Shown here one piece after another: positions 26,919 to 36,122 of a stretch of 64,000 bases of DNA. Position numbers and translations under genes: made by a program. The notes beneath the pieces are model-generated. The model did not search any database and had not been told where the DNA came from. It saw only the letters and a list, made by a program, of their open reading frames with translations. Source of the stretch: Nibribacter ruber. Lineage in GTDB: Bacteria; Bacteroidota; Bacteroidia; Cytophagales; Hymenobacteraceae. The stretch lies in the NCBI RefSeq assembly GCF_009913235.1, contig NZ_CP047897.1, positions 1,879,501 through 1,943,500 of the forward strand, read 5' to 3'. The first letter of the stretch is position 1, and each line of letters begins with the position of its first letter.

Positions 26919-29024
26919 ATGCAAAAATTCAAATACTTGACCCTGTGCCTAATGATCTTCCTGGCTTTGGGTGCAAGGGCGCAGAATGCCACCTTCAATG
27001 AGCTTGTCTGGCAAGATGAGTTTGAAGGCGAAGGCGCTCCCAACCCTGCCTGGTGGAGCTATGACCTGGGCACTGGAGACGGTGGCTGGGGCAACCGCGA
27101 GTTACAGTCCTACACCAACCAATTAGCCAACGTACGGCAGTCGGGAGGCAAGCTGGTCATTGAGGCCATCAAGCAGAACGGCAACTGGACCTCGGGCCGC
27201 ATAAAAACCCAAGGCAAATTCAAGTTCACGTATGGCCGCGTAGAATGGAAAGCCAAACTAGCACCCGGCGTGGGCACCTGGCCTGCCCTCTGGATGCTGG
27301 GCGAAGCGGTCACGACCAAAGGCTGGCCTGCCTGTGGTGAGATTGACGTCATGGAGTACATTGATCGTCTACCTGGCAAGATACAGGCGGCCTTGCATAC
27401 CCCGTCTAGCTTTGGCAACACCCAGAACATTGGCTCCACGCAAATTCCAGATCCTACCACCGCCTTCCATATTTATGCGGCAGAATGGTCACCCACAGAG
27501 ATTAAGTTTTTTGTGGACAACACCCTGTACTATACCTATGCCCCAGCAGTGAGAGACGCCAGAACCTGGCCATTTACTGAAGACCAGTTCCTGATTATGA
27601 ATATTGCCGTGGGAGGGAACATGGGCAGCGAACCCAGCCTGGAAACCAACGGTCAGAAAAACGGCGTAGATCCCAACCTTTCCAGCACCCGCATGGAGGT
27701 GGAGTATGTACGCGTATACCAGACCTTCAAAGAGCTCACCCTCACAGGGCCTACCTTGGTAAAGCCATCGGCGCAAAACGTCACGTTTAAAGCCAGCCAG
27801 TTGGCCAATGCCACCTACACCTGGACCTTGCCAGACGGCGCAACTATTTTAAGTGGGCAAGGCACGGCAGAAGTGACAGTAAACTGGGGCAGAAAGTCTG
27901 GCACGGTACAAGTGCAGATGCAGCACAATGGCCAGACCTACACCAAATCCATAGAAGTAAAAACCAAGATGATACCCACGGGGAGCTCTTTCCTGATTGA
28001 AGGCTTCTCTCCGGTTCCGGCAACGCAACTAAAATCCTCTGGCGGCACCTTTGAACTAAGCCAGGCCATTGACGCCCTTAGAATCAATTACAATATTACC
28101 ACGCCCAACAACCTGCCGGCGGTGGTGTATGAACTGGAATCGCCGCTGGACATGACCGACTTTCCGGTTTTGGCAGCCTCCATCAAGACGCTCAATAAAA
28201 GCAAAACCGTTTCCTTACGAATAGACCTGTTAGATGCCACCGGTAAAGTAACCGGTGGCAATCAGGTTTTTACGCTTTCACCGTTAATTGATGACGGTGA
28301 CTATTACACGTACCACTTCAATTACGCCAGCGCGTTTGGCACCGGTTCTGGCCAGGTAGACCCAGCCTCCATCAGCAAGATTAGGCTGCTTGTCAATTAT
28401 GGCTTGTTCGGGTCACCGGGGCAAGATTCTTTATGGGTGGATAGTTTCAGTGTTTTACCTACCATGCCCGCCACGCCAAACAGAGCCTCGCACGCCGTCG
28501 CAACTACGACGGCTTCTGGCATTACCGTGACCTGGCAAGACAATGCCGCCAATGAGCAGAACTTCAAGGTTTTCAAGAGCGCCAAGAGTAATGGAGAATA
28601 CTTGGAAATAGGGTCAGTGGCTGCCAATACCAGAACGTTCACAGACCCATCCGGCACACGGGAAAGCTTTTACAAAATTCAGGCAGCCAACGCCGCCGGA
28701 GCAGCCAGTTTTTCTAACATAGCCACTGTTGCCGGCGTGATTAGCGGCCTGCCTCATGATGAAGTTCTGGCCAGACAAGTCCGTCTGTTTCCCAACCCGG
28801 CCAAGACCAGGTTCTTTCTTTCTCACCCAATCGGTCTTAAGATATCAGCCATCAGGCTTTTTTCATTAAACGGCCAAGAAGTACAGTTACCAACGTTTTC
28901 TCTCCAATCAAGAGAATCTACGGTAGAGGTAAACCTTACATCGCAATTGCCAGACGGGCTCTACCTGTGTCAAATTCAAACAGAGAAGGCCTTGCTGTAC
29001 AAACGCCTTCTTATCCAGAAATAA
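26919..29024 (+). CDS. Secreted GH16 endo-beta-glucanase (laminarinase-like) with T9SS tag
   Basis: A 701-residue secreted enzyme. After the signal peptide (ARAQ) a GH16 domain spans about 25-265. It has the catalytic motif GEIDVMEY (nucleophile Glu141, Asp143, acid/base Glu146) and the bulge form EIDxxE typical of laminarinases. A PKD/Ig-like domain (about 270-345), a beta-sandwich that may bind carbohydrate (about 350-510), an FN3-like domain (about 520-600) and a type A type IX secretion sorting domain (about 620-701, LFPNPAKT to LLYKRLLIQK) follow. It would cut beta-1,3-glucan outside the cell. Confidence 0.92.
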   Translation: MQKFKYLTLCLMIFLALGARAQNATFNELVWQDEFEGEGAPNPAWWSYDLGTGDGGWGNRELQSYTNQLANVRQSGGKLVIEAIKQNGNWTSGRIKTQGKFKFTYGRVEWKAKLAPGVGTWPALWMLGEAVTTKGWPACGEIDVMEYIDRLPGKIQAALHTPSSFGNTQNIGSTQIPDPTTAFHIYAAEWSPTEIKFFVDNTLYYTYAPAVRDARTWPFTEDQFLIMNIAVGGNMGSEPSLETNGQKNGVDPNLSSTRMEVEYVRVYQTFKELTLTGPTLVKPSAQNVTFKASQLANATYTWTLPDGATILSGQGTAEVTVNWGRKSGTVQVQMQHNGQTYTKSIEVKTKMIPTGSSFLIEGFSPVPATQLKSSGGTFELSQAIDALRINYNITTPNNLPAVVYELESPLDMTDFPVLAASIKTLNKSKTVSLRIDLLDATGKVTGGNQVFTLSPLIDDGDYYTYHFNYASAFGTGSGQVDPASISKIRLLVNYGLFGSPGQDSLWVDSFSVLPTMPATPNRASHAVATTTASGITVTWQDNAANEQNFKVFKSAKSNGEYLEIGSVAANTRTFTDPSGTRESFYKIQAANAAGAASFSNIATVAGVISGLPHDEVLARQVRLFPNPAKTRFFLSHPIGLKISAIRLFSLNGQEVQLPTFSLQSRESTVEVNLTSQLPDGLYLCQIQTEKALLYKRLLIQK

Positions 29025-29105
29025 CTTTAACCCCGTTTGCGCTTCCTTTCGCTCTAAAACCAGAGAAAAGGAAAACATCACCTTCAAAGACCAAACTGCA
29101 ACCTC

Positions 29106-31373
29106 ATGAAAAGATTTACCGCTACGTGCCTGGTCCTCTTCCTTATTCTATTTTCCTTCACCTCCTTCACGCCAGCCCCCCAGAAAGCGCCCATTGAAAA
29201 GCGCATTGAAGACCTGCTGGCCAAAATGACCCTGGAAGAGAAAGTAGGCCAGCTCAATTTTGTGGTAGGCGACCTCTTCAACACCGGTCCCACCGTACGT
29301 ACCTCTCAGTCAGACAAGTTTAATGACGCCATCAAGAAAGGCGAAATCACGGGCATTTTCAACATCCATGGCGCCGAGTATGTGGGCAAACTGCAAAAGT
29401 TAGCTGTGAAAGAATCTCGTCTGGGCATTCCCTTGATCATTGGCGCAGACATTATTCATGGTTTTAAAACCGTGTTTCCCATCCCTTTGGGCGAGTCTGC
29501 CAGTTGGGATTTGGCCGCTATTGAAAATGGCTCCCGTGTGGCCGCCATTGAATCTACGGCCGGGGGCATTAACCTGACCTTCGCGCCCATGGTAGACATT
29601 AGCCGCGACTCTAGATGGGGCCGCACTGCCGAGGGCGCCGGCGAGGACCCATATCTGGGCTCTTTGATTGCCGCTGCCCGCGTGAAAGGATTTCAAGGGA
29701 AAGACTTGGCAGACCCAAGAACCATGGCTGCCTGCGTGAAACACTTTGTGGCCTACGGTGCCGCCGAAGCTGGCCGTGACTACAACACTACTGACATGTC
29801 TGAGTACTTATTGAGAGATGTGTATTTGCCTCCTTTCAAAGCTGCCTTAGATGCAGGTTCTGCCACTTTGATGTCAGCGTTTAATGAGTTGAACGGCGTA
29901 CCGGCCACCGGCAACATGTTCACCATGGACCAGATCCTCAGAAAAGAGTGGGGCTTTAAAGGCGCGGTCATCTCAGACTGGCAGAACATCACGGAGATGG
30001 TCAACCACGGCTATTCCAAAGACCACGCCCAAGCCGCAGAGCAAGCTTTGAGAGCTGGCACTGATGTAGACATGATGGGCGAAGCATATTTGAAATTTGT
30101 TCCAGAACTGGTAAAAAGCGGCAAACTGGACCAGAAGATATTGGATGAGTCGGTGCGCCGCGTGCTCTGGCTGAAGTTTAGGTTAGGCTTGTTTGACAAC
30201 CCGTATCTGTACTCAGATGTCAAGCGCGAAAAGAAGGAAATCAGGTCTAAAGAAAACCTGGCCGCAGCCTTTGACATGGCTCGCAAATCAATGGTATTGT
30301 TAAAGAACCAAGGTAATATTCTGCCATTGACTACCGCTACTAAAAAGATTGCCGTGATTGGGCCATTGGGCAACAACAAAGCAGACATGAACGGTACCTG
30401 GTCGTTTTTTGGGGAGGAGCAGCACGCGGTAAGCTTCCTGGAGGGCATCAAGAAATACGCGAAAGGCGCTGAGGTGACCTTTGCCGAGGGCTGTGACCTG
30501 TACACCAATTCCACAGACAAATTCGCCGCCGCCGTTGCCGCCGCTCGTAATGCAGATGTGGTCATTATGGCCATTGGCGAGAGCGCCGTCATGAACGGTG
30601 AAGGCGCCTCAAGGGCAGACATCGGGTTGCCCGGCGTGCAGTTGGACCTAGTAAAGGAAATCCACAAGACCGGCAAGCCCATCGTGGCGTTGGTGAGCAG
30701 TGGCCGGGCTTTGGAACTGTCTTGGCTGGGCCAGAACATCCCTACCATCATGGCTACCTGGTCACTGGGGTCTGAGGCTGGCAATGCCGTGGCCAGTGTC
30801 TTGTTTGGCGAATACAACCCTGCTGGCAAACTGCCTCTCTCGTTTCCGCGGCACGTGGGTCAGTTGCCGTTGTATTATAACATCAAGAACACCGGCCGCA
30901 TGTATGAAGGTACTCACTCAGAGCCGGGCAGTGAACGCGTGTACCGCTCCCGCTACCGCGATGTACCCAACACCGCTTTGTATCCGTTCGGGTATGGCTT
31001 AAGCTACACCACCTTTGCCTACGGACAGCCAAAACTAAACAAGAGCAGCATAGGCGGTAATGAGAACCTGGTCCTGACCGTAGACGTCACCAACACTGGT
31101 AAGTACACCGGCGAAGAAGTAGTACAGCTATACATCCAGGACCTAGTGGGCAGCACCGCCAGACCAGTTAAACAGCTCAAGAAATTCCAGAAGCTGTCCT
31201 TCGCCCCCGGCGAGAAGAAAACCGTCACGTTCACCCTCAATGCCAGCGACCTTTCCTTCTGGCGCCAGAACATGACGTTTGGGGCAGAACCCGGCGATTT
31301 TAAAATCATGGTAGGAGGCAATTCCAGAGACGTGCAGACCCTGCCGTTCACCTTGACCTCTACCTCTATCTAA
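29106..31373 (+). CDS. bglX: GH3 beta-glucosidase (BglX-like)
   Basis: Exo-acting beta-glucosidase of 755 residues, probably periplasmic (signal peptide to about residue 25). The (alpha/beta)8 domain has RWGRTAEGAGEDPYLGS, KHFVAYGAAEAGRDYN, and the nucleophile Asp291 in VISDWQNITEM. The alpha/beta sandwich and the fibronectin-III-like C-terminal domain (about 670-750, NTGKYTGEEVVQLYIQD) follow. It would finish oligosaccharides released by the GH16 enzyme into glucose. Last gene of the locus. Confidence 0.93.
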   Translation: MKRFTATCLVLFLILFSFTSFTPAPQKAPIEKRIEDLLAKMTLEEKVGQLNFVVGDLFNTGPTVRTSQSDKFNDAIKKGEITGIFNIHGAEYVGKLQKLAVKESRLGIPLIIGADIIHGFKTVFPIPLGESASWDLAAIENGSRVAAIESTAGGINLTFAPMVDISRDSRWGRTAEGAGEDPYLGSLIAAARVKGFQGKDLADPRTMAACVKHFVAYGAAEAGRDYNTTDMSEYLLRDVYLPPFKAALDAGSATLMSAFNELNGVPATGNMFTMDQILRKEWGFKGAVISDWQNITEMVNHGYSKDHAQAAEQALRAGTDVDMMGEAYLKFVPELVKSGKLDQKILDESVRRVLWLKFRLGLFDNPYLYSDVKREKKEIRSKENLAAAFDMARKSMVLLKNQGNILPLTTATKKIAVIGPLGNNKADMNGTWSFFGEEQHAVSFLEGIKKYAKGAEVTFAEGCDLYTNSTDKFAAAVAAARNADVVIMAIGESAVMNGEGASRADIGLPGVQLDLVKEIHKTGKPIVALVSSGRALELSWLGQNIPTIMATWSLGSEAGNAVASVLFGEYNPAGKLPLSFPRHVGQLPLYYNIKNTGRMYEGTHSEPGSERVYRSRYRDVPNTALYPFGYGLSYTTFAYGQPKLNKSSIGGNENLVLTVDVTNTGKYTGEEVVQLYIQDLVGSTARPVKQLKKFQKLSFAPGEKKTVTFTLNASDLSFWRQNMTFGAEPGDFKIMVGGNSRDVQTLPFTLTSTSI

Positions 31374-31391
31374 TTTCTTTCATGTGGAAGT

Positions 31392-31429
31392 CGTTTTTGG
31401 CCTGTTTTCCCAAAAACAACTAAAAAACG
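31392..31429. repeat. Intergenic palindrome, copy 13 (degenerate)
   Basis: Left arm CGTTTTTGGCCTGTTTTCC is standard but the right arm is altered (AAAACAACTAAAAAACG). It lies 18 bp behind bglX and joins the next terminator. Confidence 0.7.
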
Positions 31430-31455
31430 CCAGCTACAATAGCTGGCGTTTTTTC
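31423..31455. terminator. Bidirectional terminator between bglX and the NTF2-like gene
   Basis: Eight-bp stem CGCCAGCT/AGCTGGCG with a 5-nt loop, six A before and six T after, so it can stop transcripts from both convergent genes. Confidence 0.9.
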
Positions 31456-31472
31456 ATATAAAGTCAAGTAAA

Positions 31473-31904
31473 TTATAGCTTATAGGCTTGCCTGGCCAGT
31501 AACTTCCATTGCCCGTGTTGCTTCTGCCAGACCAGCAGCACACCCAATTTCACAGTGCCCGGGTTGCCGCTGTCATTGGTGGTAGCAGACAGTTGATGTC
31601 TTACTAGAGCCGTTTTGCCAGAGACTTGTATGCTTTGATTGGCCAGGTCAATAGTCACAAAATCAGATTTCTTAGTGACCAAGGCCTCTATGAACGCTTG
31701 CTTGCCCTCTACCCTGCCGCTGGAGTGCCCATAGCTCAAGTCATTGGCTACCACTTCTTCCAACGCTTTCTTTTCACCAGACAGCATGGCCTGCTTTAAG
31801 GCCTCCACCGCAGTGGCTACCTGTTTTTCGTCTTTAGATTGGGCCTTGGTGGTCATGCTGGCCATGAAAAGGCAAACCAATAACAGTCCTACTATTTTGT
31901 GCAT
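31473..31904 (-). CDS. Secreted NTF2-like (DUF4440/SnoaL-type) protein
   Basis: A 143-residue exported protein: signal peptide ending TKAQ, then a single cone-shaped NTF2-like domain with the family's VATAVEALKQAMLSG helix, NDLSYGHSSGRVEGKQAFIEAL and C-terminal VWQKQHGQWKLLARQAYKL. Such domains bind or convert diverse small molecules; no catalytic residue can be assigned. Convergent with bglX and not part of the glycan operon. Confidence 0.8.
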   Translation of the reverse strand: MHKIVGLLLVCLFMASMTTKAQSKDEKQVATAVEALKQAMLSGEKKALEEVVANDLSYGHSSGRVEGKQAFIEALVTKKSDFVTIDLANQSIQVSGKTALVRHQLSATTNDSGNPGTVKLGVLLVWQKQHGQWKLLARQAYKL

Positions 31905-31998
31905 GAGCTTCTCTGTTTAAGCGATGAACGGGAGTCCTAAACTACGCAATCTTGGCCATCTCCTGAAAGCCCTAGAACGCCTCAAGAAAGAAAAACCT

Positions 31999-32036
31999 CG
32001 TTTTTGATCTGTTTTCCAGAAAACAAGCCAAAAACG
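31999..32036. repeat. 38-bp intergenic palindrome, copy 14
   Basis: Lies between the divergent NTF2-like and SIMPL genes, about 95 bp upstream of the former's start. Centre GATCTGTTTTCCAGAAAACA. Confidence 0.8.
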
Positions 32037-32122
32037 AAAAGCGTCAAGGCTTTAAAATATCTGGCAGCTTGCTATCTTTCATTCAGAATATTAACCGCCT
32101 AGCGCCAAACCCTACACTCCCG

Positions 32123-32869
32123 ATGAAACTTTCTTCTCTGTTCTCTCCCATGAAAGCCTCTACTATATTACCGCTTTTCGTTGGCTTGCTTCTGCTTAGT
32201 TCCTGCGGAGGACAAACCACCTCTCCCGTAAAACAGGTGAAAGTGCTGGGCTACGGAGGCGTGACCATCTACCCAGACGTGGCTGAAATTTCGGTGGAGG
32301 CCTCCTTTACCAAAGACCGCATGAAGGATGCCGTGCAAGAGGTGCAGGCCGTCACCAACAGCGTACTGGCCCTCTCAAAAAAGTACACTGCTTCTGGAGA
32401 AGACGTGCGCATTAGTAGCATCTCGGCTAACAAGGACTATGCCTACGTCAACGGCAAAAACCAATTCACGGGCTTCAACTCCTCCCAGTCCATCACCATC
32501 AAAATCACTGACCTTAAAAGACTGGAAGCCTTTATGGAAGAACTGCTGGCCACCAAGATCAACCGCATCCAGAACATCAGTTACACGCACACCAAGGCCG
32601 ACAGCCTAAGAAGAGAAGCCAACGCCTTAGCTCTGTCAGACGCTGTGAAGGCCGCCGACAATCTTTGCTCGGTTACCAAATCCACCAGGGGAGCTGTCCT
32701 AGAGATGGCCAACTACCGCACCCTGGACACGGGCAACGGTAACTATTCAGCTGACCAGGACATTGACGTGGAGTTGTATGGCAAAGGGTTTGGCGGAAGC
32801 GGCTTTAAAGTCACGCCTGAGTTGTTAAAATTCAAGAGCACCTGCCACGTGGCCTTCGCCATAGAGTAA
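32123..32869 (+). CDS. SIMPL-domain (DUF541) lipoprotein
   Basis: A 248-residue lipoprotein with a signal peptide ending in the lipobox LLSSC. The SIMPL/DUF541 fold follows: VKVLGYGGVTIYPDVAEISVEASF, then DVRISSISANKDYAY, and LKRLEAFMEELLATKINRIQNISYTHTKADSLRREANALALSDAVKAADNL in shortened form as in the family. The role of these proteins is poorly known. ATG 32123 and ATG 32150 both give acceptable signal peptides; TATCTTTC near 32073 may be part of the promoter. Confidence 0.8.
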   Translation: MKLSSLFSPMKASTILPLFVGLLLLSSCGGQTTSPVKQVKVLGYGGVTIYPDVAEISVEASFTKDRMKDAVQEVQAVTNSVLALSKKYTASGEDVRISSISANKDYAYVNGKNQFTGFNSSQSITIKITDLKRLEAFMEELLATKINRIQNISYTHTKADSLRREANALALSDAVKAADNLCSVTKSTRGAVLEMANYRTLDTGNGNYSADQDIDVELYGKGFGGSGFKVTPELLKFKSTCHVAFAIE

Positions 32870-32872
32870 TCA

Positions 32873-32912
32873 CTGTTTTTGGCTTGTTTTCCGGAAATCA
32901 GGCCAAAAACGG
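32873..32912. repeat. 38-bp intergenic palindrome, copy 15
   Basis: Begins three bases after the SIMPL stop and ends nine bases before the convergent stop of the next gene, so it lies at both 3' ends. Confidence 0.85.
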
Positions 32913-32920
32913 TTTGCCTT

Positions 32921-33607
32921 TTACAACGCGAAGGGCGGCGCCTGGTTGGGTTTCCAGACGGTCTGGGCCAGTTCATTCAAGGCTAAGCGGGCGTTCCGGA
33001 AGCCCTGTGCTAGCTGGGTGTAGACTTCGGCCAGTTCCAGTTCATAGGCCAGTTTGTGCGTAGCTGCCAGCCTGAAACTGCTTCTACCCACCTCTTCATA
33101 ATACGACGGGTCAGGCGCTCCGCGTTGTTGGCGGCGCTCTATCCAGGCCTGGAACATACCTGACAGAAATAGCGCGTAGTTGCCTATGTGCACGCGTATT
33201 AAAAAGGCCTCGGCCGCTGAGGCGTTAGTCAAGGCCTCCAGCATGTCTACAATGTATTGAAAGCGGTGCGGAAGTTTTTCATGGGGTGAGTGCATGCGCT
33301 GGGTGGTGGAGAACTGCCAGAGCAAAGAGGCAATGTAATCTGCCAGTTCACGGTCTTCAATGTTTTGGCGGCGCAGAACGGTTCGGGCCAACACATAAAA
33401 ATACAGTTGCTGAGAAACGCTCACTTGTCCTGCTTGCGATAGCAAGGCCTTGGGGAGGGCCTCGTGGTCCAGCATTTCGTCGCGGCACTCCGGGTCGCTG
33501 AGGAGTTCTATCAGACTTACATGTTTGGCAATCTGCCTGGACAGAATGCGGGCTATAAAATCAAAGTCCGTGGCGGTGAATTGGGCACGGCAGTTGGCTA
33601 ACACCAT
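32921..33607 (-). CDS. Unknown helical protein
   Basis: I do not recognise this 228-residue protein. It is predicted mostly alpha-helical with no signal peptide or transmembrane segment, rich in Ala, Leu, Gln and Arg. The motif-like stretches HRFQYIVDMLEAL and LRRQNIEDRELADYIASLLW are amphipathic. Codon use and start (ATG 33607) look like the neighbours. It stands alone and faces the SIMPL gene. Confidence 0.6.
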   Translation of the reverse strand: MVLANCRAQFTATDFDFIARILSRQIAKHVSLIELLSDPECRDEMLDHEALPKALLSQAGQVSVSQQLYFYVLARTVLRRQNIEDRELADYIASLLWQFSTTQRMHSPHEKLPHRFQYIVDMLEALTNASAAEAFLIRVHIGNYALFLSGMFQAWIERRQQRGAPDPSYYEEVGRSSFRLAATHKLAYELELAEVYTQLAQGFRNARLALNELAQTVWKPNQAPPFAL

Positions 33608-33735
33608 GGTTCATGCTCCTTTCCAATGTGAGTGGATGTTCTAGGGTATGATTGAATTCTGAAAAGACAGGAAAGCCTTGTCAGCGTGTAATCTTAAAAC
33701 GAAGTAGCATTTTAGAAGGTTATCAGAGCGTCCTC

Positions 33736-33773
33736 CGTTTTTAGGCTATTTTCTGGAAAACAGGCTAAAAACG
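33736..33773. repeat. 38-bp intergenic palindrome, copy 16
   Basis: Lies behind the cystathionine synthase-like gene, next to a CCCCGC/GCGGGG hairpin at 33778-33806 that may be that gene's terminator on the minus strand. Confidence 0.85.
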
Positions 33774-33831
33774 AAAATCCCCGCCGGTTCTGCACCAGCG
33801 GGGACTTTCTGAAAAATCTAAGATTTTAAGC

Positions 33832-34971
33832 TTAGCCGATGGCCTGTTCTAAATCTGCAATAAGGTCTTCTACGTCTTCAATGCCCACGCTCAAACGGAT
33901 GAGCGAGTCAGACAAGCCGCCTTTCAAACGCTCTACCTGCGGAATGCTGGCGTGCGTCATGGTGGCCGGGTGCCCGCAAAGCGATTCTACGCCGCCCAGA
34001 GACTCGGCTAAGGCGAAGTACTTCAATTTCTCCAGTACTTGAATGGCATCTTCCTGCTTGTCGCCTTTTAAAACAAAGGAAATCATGCCCCCGAAGTCGC
34101 GCATCTGGTCACGGGCAATCGGGTGGTTAGGATGGCTTTCAAACCCTGGCCAGAAGACCTTCTCTACCTTAGGGTGCTGACGCAGGTATTCGGCGACGGC
34201 TTTCCCGTTCTCGCAGTGGCGTTGCATGCGTATGTGCAAAGTCTTGAGTCCGCGCAAAACCAGAAAGCAATCTTGTGGACCAGGAGTTCCGCCGCAGGCG
34301 TTCTGGAAGAAAGCCAACTGCTCAGCCAGGGCATCGTCCTTCACCACAATAGCACCCATCACCACGTCTGAGTGACCGGCCATGTATTTGGTGAGTGAGT
34401 GCATCACAATGTCAGCACCCAAGTCCAAAGGAGTTTGCAGGTACGGCGTGCTGAAGGTGTTGTCCACTACCAGCGTGAGGTTGTGCTTCTTGCTGATTTG
34501 AGAGGCGCCTTTGATGTCAATGATGTTGAGCAATGGGTTGGTTGGCGTCTCTACCCATATCATCTTGGTGTTCTCCGTGATGTGCTGCTCAATGCTCTGA
34601 ATGTCGGCCATGGACACAAAGGTGAACTTGATGCCGTAGTTCTGGTACACCTTGGTGAAAATGCGGTAGGTACCGCCGTACAAGTCATTGGTAGAAATCA
34701 CCTCATCACCAGGCTTCAACAACTTGATGATACAGTCTGTGGCGGCCATACCTGAGGCGAAGCACAGGCCGTGGTTCCCGTTTTCCAGCGCAGCCAGGGC
34801 ACTTTGCAAAGCACTGCGGGTAGGATTGTGGGTGCGTGAGTATTCGTAGCCTTTGTGGTCGCCGGGCGAGCGCTGCACGTAGGTGGAGGTCTGATAAATA
34901 GGCGTCATGATGGCGCCGGTGGTAGGGTCTGGCTCTACCCCTGCGTGTATGGTTTTGGTTCCGAATTTCAT
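33832..34971 (-). CDS. PLP-dependent trans-sulfuration enzyme (cystathionine gamma-synthase-like)
   Basis: Cys/Met metabolism PLP enzyme of 379 residues. PLP-binding Lys195 lies in HSLTKYMAGHSD; FASGMAATDCI, NDLYGGTYR and VETPTNPLLNI are typical. Family members act as cystathionine gamma-synthase (methionine synthesis), gamma-lyase or beta-lyase, and sequence alone does not separate these. The Glu-rich C-terminus and RLSVGIEDVEDLI favour the synthase/gamma-lyase group. It is monocistronic, with an open promoter gap shared with the divergent VTT gene. Confidence 0.9.
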   Translation of the reverse strand: MKFGTKTIHAGVEPDPTTGAIMTPIYQTSTYVQRSPGDHKGYEYSRTHNPTRSALQSALAALENGNHGLCFASGMAATDCIIKLLKPGDEVISTNDLYGGTYRIFTKVYQNYGIKFTFVSMADIQSIEQHITENTKMIWVETPTNPLLNIIDIKGASQISKKHNLTLVVDNTFSTPYLQTPLDLGADIVMHSLTKYMAGHSDVVMGAIVVKDDALAEQLAFFQNACGGTPGPQDCFLVLRGLKTLHIRMQRHCENGKAVAEYLRQHPKVEKVFWPGFESHPNHPIARDQMRDFGGMISFVLKGDKQEDAIQVLEKLKYFALAESLGGVESLCGHPATMTHASIPQVERLKGGLSDSLIRLSVGIEDVEDLIADLEQAIG

Positions 34972-35102
34972 AGAGTCTTATACGGTTGTACCGGTGCAAG
35001 TTAGCCAAATTGCCCGCAAGTTGCCAAAGGTGCGCATTCAGCCATTGCGCCGTTTTTGCCGTAGTTCTGGTAAATTACCCGATATTCGGGGCCTTGACGC
35101 CT

Positions 35103-35798
35103 ATGTGGAAAAAACTGCTTCAACAAAATACTGGAACGCTGTTGTACTCTGCCTTGCTGGTGGTGGTGCCGGTGCTGGCCAGTTCGGCACTGGCGTTCTG
35201 GCTCTACAGAAACCAGGAATTGCTGCAGAACCTATCTCCTGCCGGCATGGTGCTATATTTTGCGGTGGTATCCTTAACCATGGCCTTCGCGCTCACGCCC
35301 ACCACCTTTGTAGCCTTGGCGACGGGTTTTCTGTTTGGCTGGGTCTCCTTTTCGGGCGTGGTGGTTTCTTATGGCATAGCAGCTCTGATTGGCTACGCCG
35401 TGGCCCGCCTCATTGACCATGGCAAAATGACCAACTTTCTGCACCAGTTCCCCAAAGCCGAGGGCGTCATTGATGAGCTACGCGAACACAGTTGGAGCTT
35501 GATTATCTTGACCCGTATCTCGCCGGTACTGCCCTTTGCCTTTATGACATTCGTTTTGTCTTTGGTGCAGGTACCCAGGGGCCGGTTTTTAATAGCCAGC
35601 ATGGCAGGCATGTTGCCGCGCACGCTCTTCTTCTTCTGGGTGGGCACGCAGGCCCAGGACTTGCTGGCCTTGTTGCAAGACCCTAATGCGGGCACCATGG
35701 GCAAACTGCTGATGGGTGCGTTGGTGGTTATTTCCCTGGGAGGCATCTATGTTTTACTAAACCGAGCCATTAAAAAAGCCCTGGCGAAGAAGAATTAG
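35103..35798 (+). CDS. VTT/TVP38-family membrane protein
   Basis: Inner-membrane protein of 231 residues from ATG 35103, with about five hydrophobic segments and the central VTT (SNARE-associated) domain: FALTPTTFVALATGFLFG, a reentrant loop, and ILTRISPVLPFAFMTFVLSLVQVPRGRF shortened as in the family. DedA/TVP38 proteins include lipid scramblases or flippases; that role here is inferred. The upstream in-frame extension to 34986 is cysteine-rich and not membrane-like. Confidence 0.85.
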   Translation: MWKKLLQQNTGTLLYSALLVVVPVLASSALAFWLYRNQELLQNLSPAGMVLYFAVVSLTMAFALTPTTFVALATGFLFGWVSFSGVVVSYGIAALIGYAVARLIDHGKMTNFLHQFPKAEGVIDELREHSWSLIILTRISPVLPFAFMTFVLSLVQVPRGRFLIASMAGMLPRTLFFFWVGTQAQDLLALLQDPNAGTMGKLLMGALVVISLGGIYVLLNRAIKKALAKKN

Positions 35799-35893
35799 CT
35801 AAGTGGCCGCGTCAGGAATCGTACCTGAATCCATTGATTTCCAGCCTGAATTAAATTAATGGCAGAATTTTACAGAAAATCTTTAGCGAGAAC

Positions 35894-35924
35894 TTGCGTA
35901 TAAAGGGGCAACCTACTACCTTTG
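35894..35924 (+). promoter_or_regulatory. Promoter of tRNA-Arg
   Basis: TTG (35894-35896), exactly 20 nt, TACCTTTG (35917-35924), a full match to the Bacteroidota consensus, 15 nt before the tRNA's first base. Confidence 0.8.
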
Positions 35925-35939
35925 CATCACTAAATAACT

Positions 35940-36013
35940 GGTCACGTAGCTCAACTGGATAGAGCATCTGACTACGAATCAGAAGGTTTGGGGTTCGACT
36001 CCCTACGCGACCA
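35940..36013 (+). tRNA. tRNA-Arg (anticodon ACG)
   Basis: Cloverleaf of 74 nt: D stem GCTC/GAGC, anticodon stem TCTGA/TCAGA with loop CTACGAA (ACG at 35974-35976), T loop TTCGACT, discriminator A, no encoded CCA. It decodes CGN arginine codons after A34 deamination. The acceptor stem has an A-C mismatch at the fifth pair (35944 with 36008), and the T stem has a G-T pair. The phage begins just beyond its 3' end, so the 3' half may be the phage-supplied copy of the attachment core. Confidence 0.9.
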
Positions 36014-36017
36014 CAGG

Positions 36018-36050
36018 AAACGCCCTTTACAGCTTGTAAAGGGCGTTTTT
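36018..36050 (+). terminator. Terminator behind tRNA-Arg
   Basis: Perfect 11-bp stem ACGCCCTTTAC/GTAAAGGGCGT with a 5-nt loop and five T residues, starting five bases after the tRNA end. Whether it belongs to host or phage is unclear. Confidence 0.85.
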
Positions 36051-36063
36051 CATGTATATGGGA

Positions 36064-36103
36064 GCGTTTTTGGGAGCGTTTTCTAAAAACAGGCCTGAAA
36101 AGC
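36064..36103. repeat. Degenerate palindrome at the prophage edge
   Basis: GCGTTTTTGGGAGCGTTTTC followed by a right arm AAAACAGGCCTGAAAAGCG resembles the host 38-bp family but with several changes. It lies between the tRNA terminator and the stop of the tape measure gene. Confidence 0.5.
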
Positions 36104-36122
36104 GTACCGGAATACTACCAAA

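Noticed and set aside
30011-30829. 272-codon minus-strand frame inside the GH3 gene
   Set aside because: Antisense shadow of a well-supported GH3 enzyme.
35040-35090. Possible palindrome copy upstream of the VTT gene
   Set aside because: Only the left part (CCGTTTTTGCCGTAGTTC) resembles the family; the right arm does not pair.
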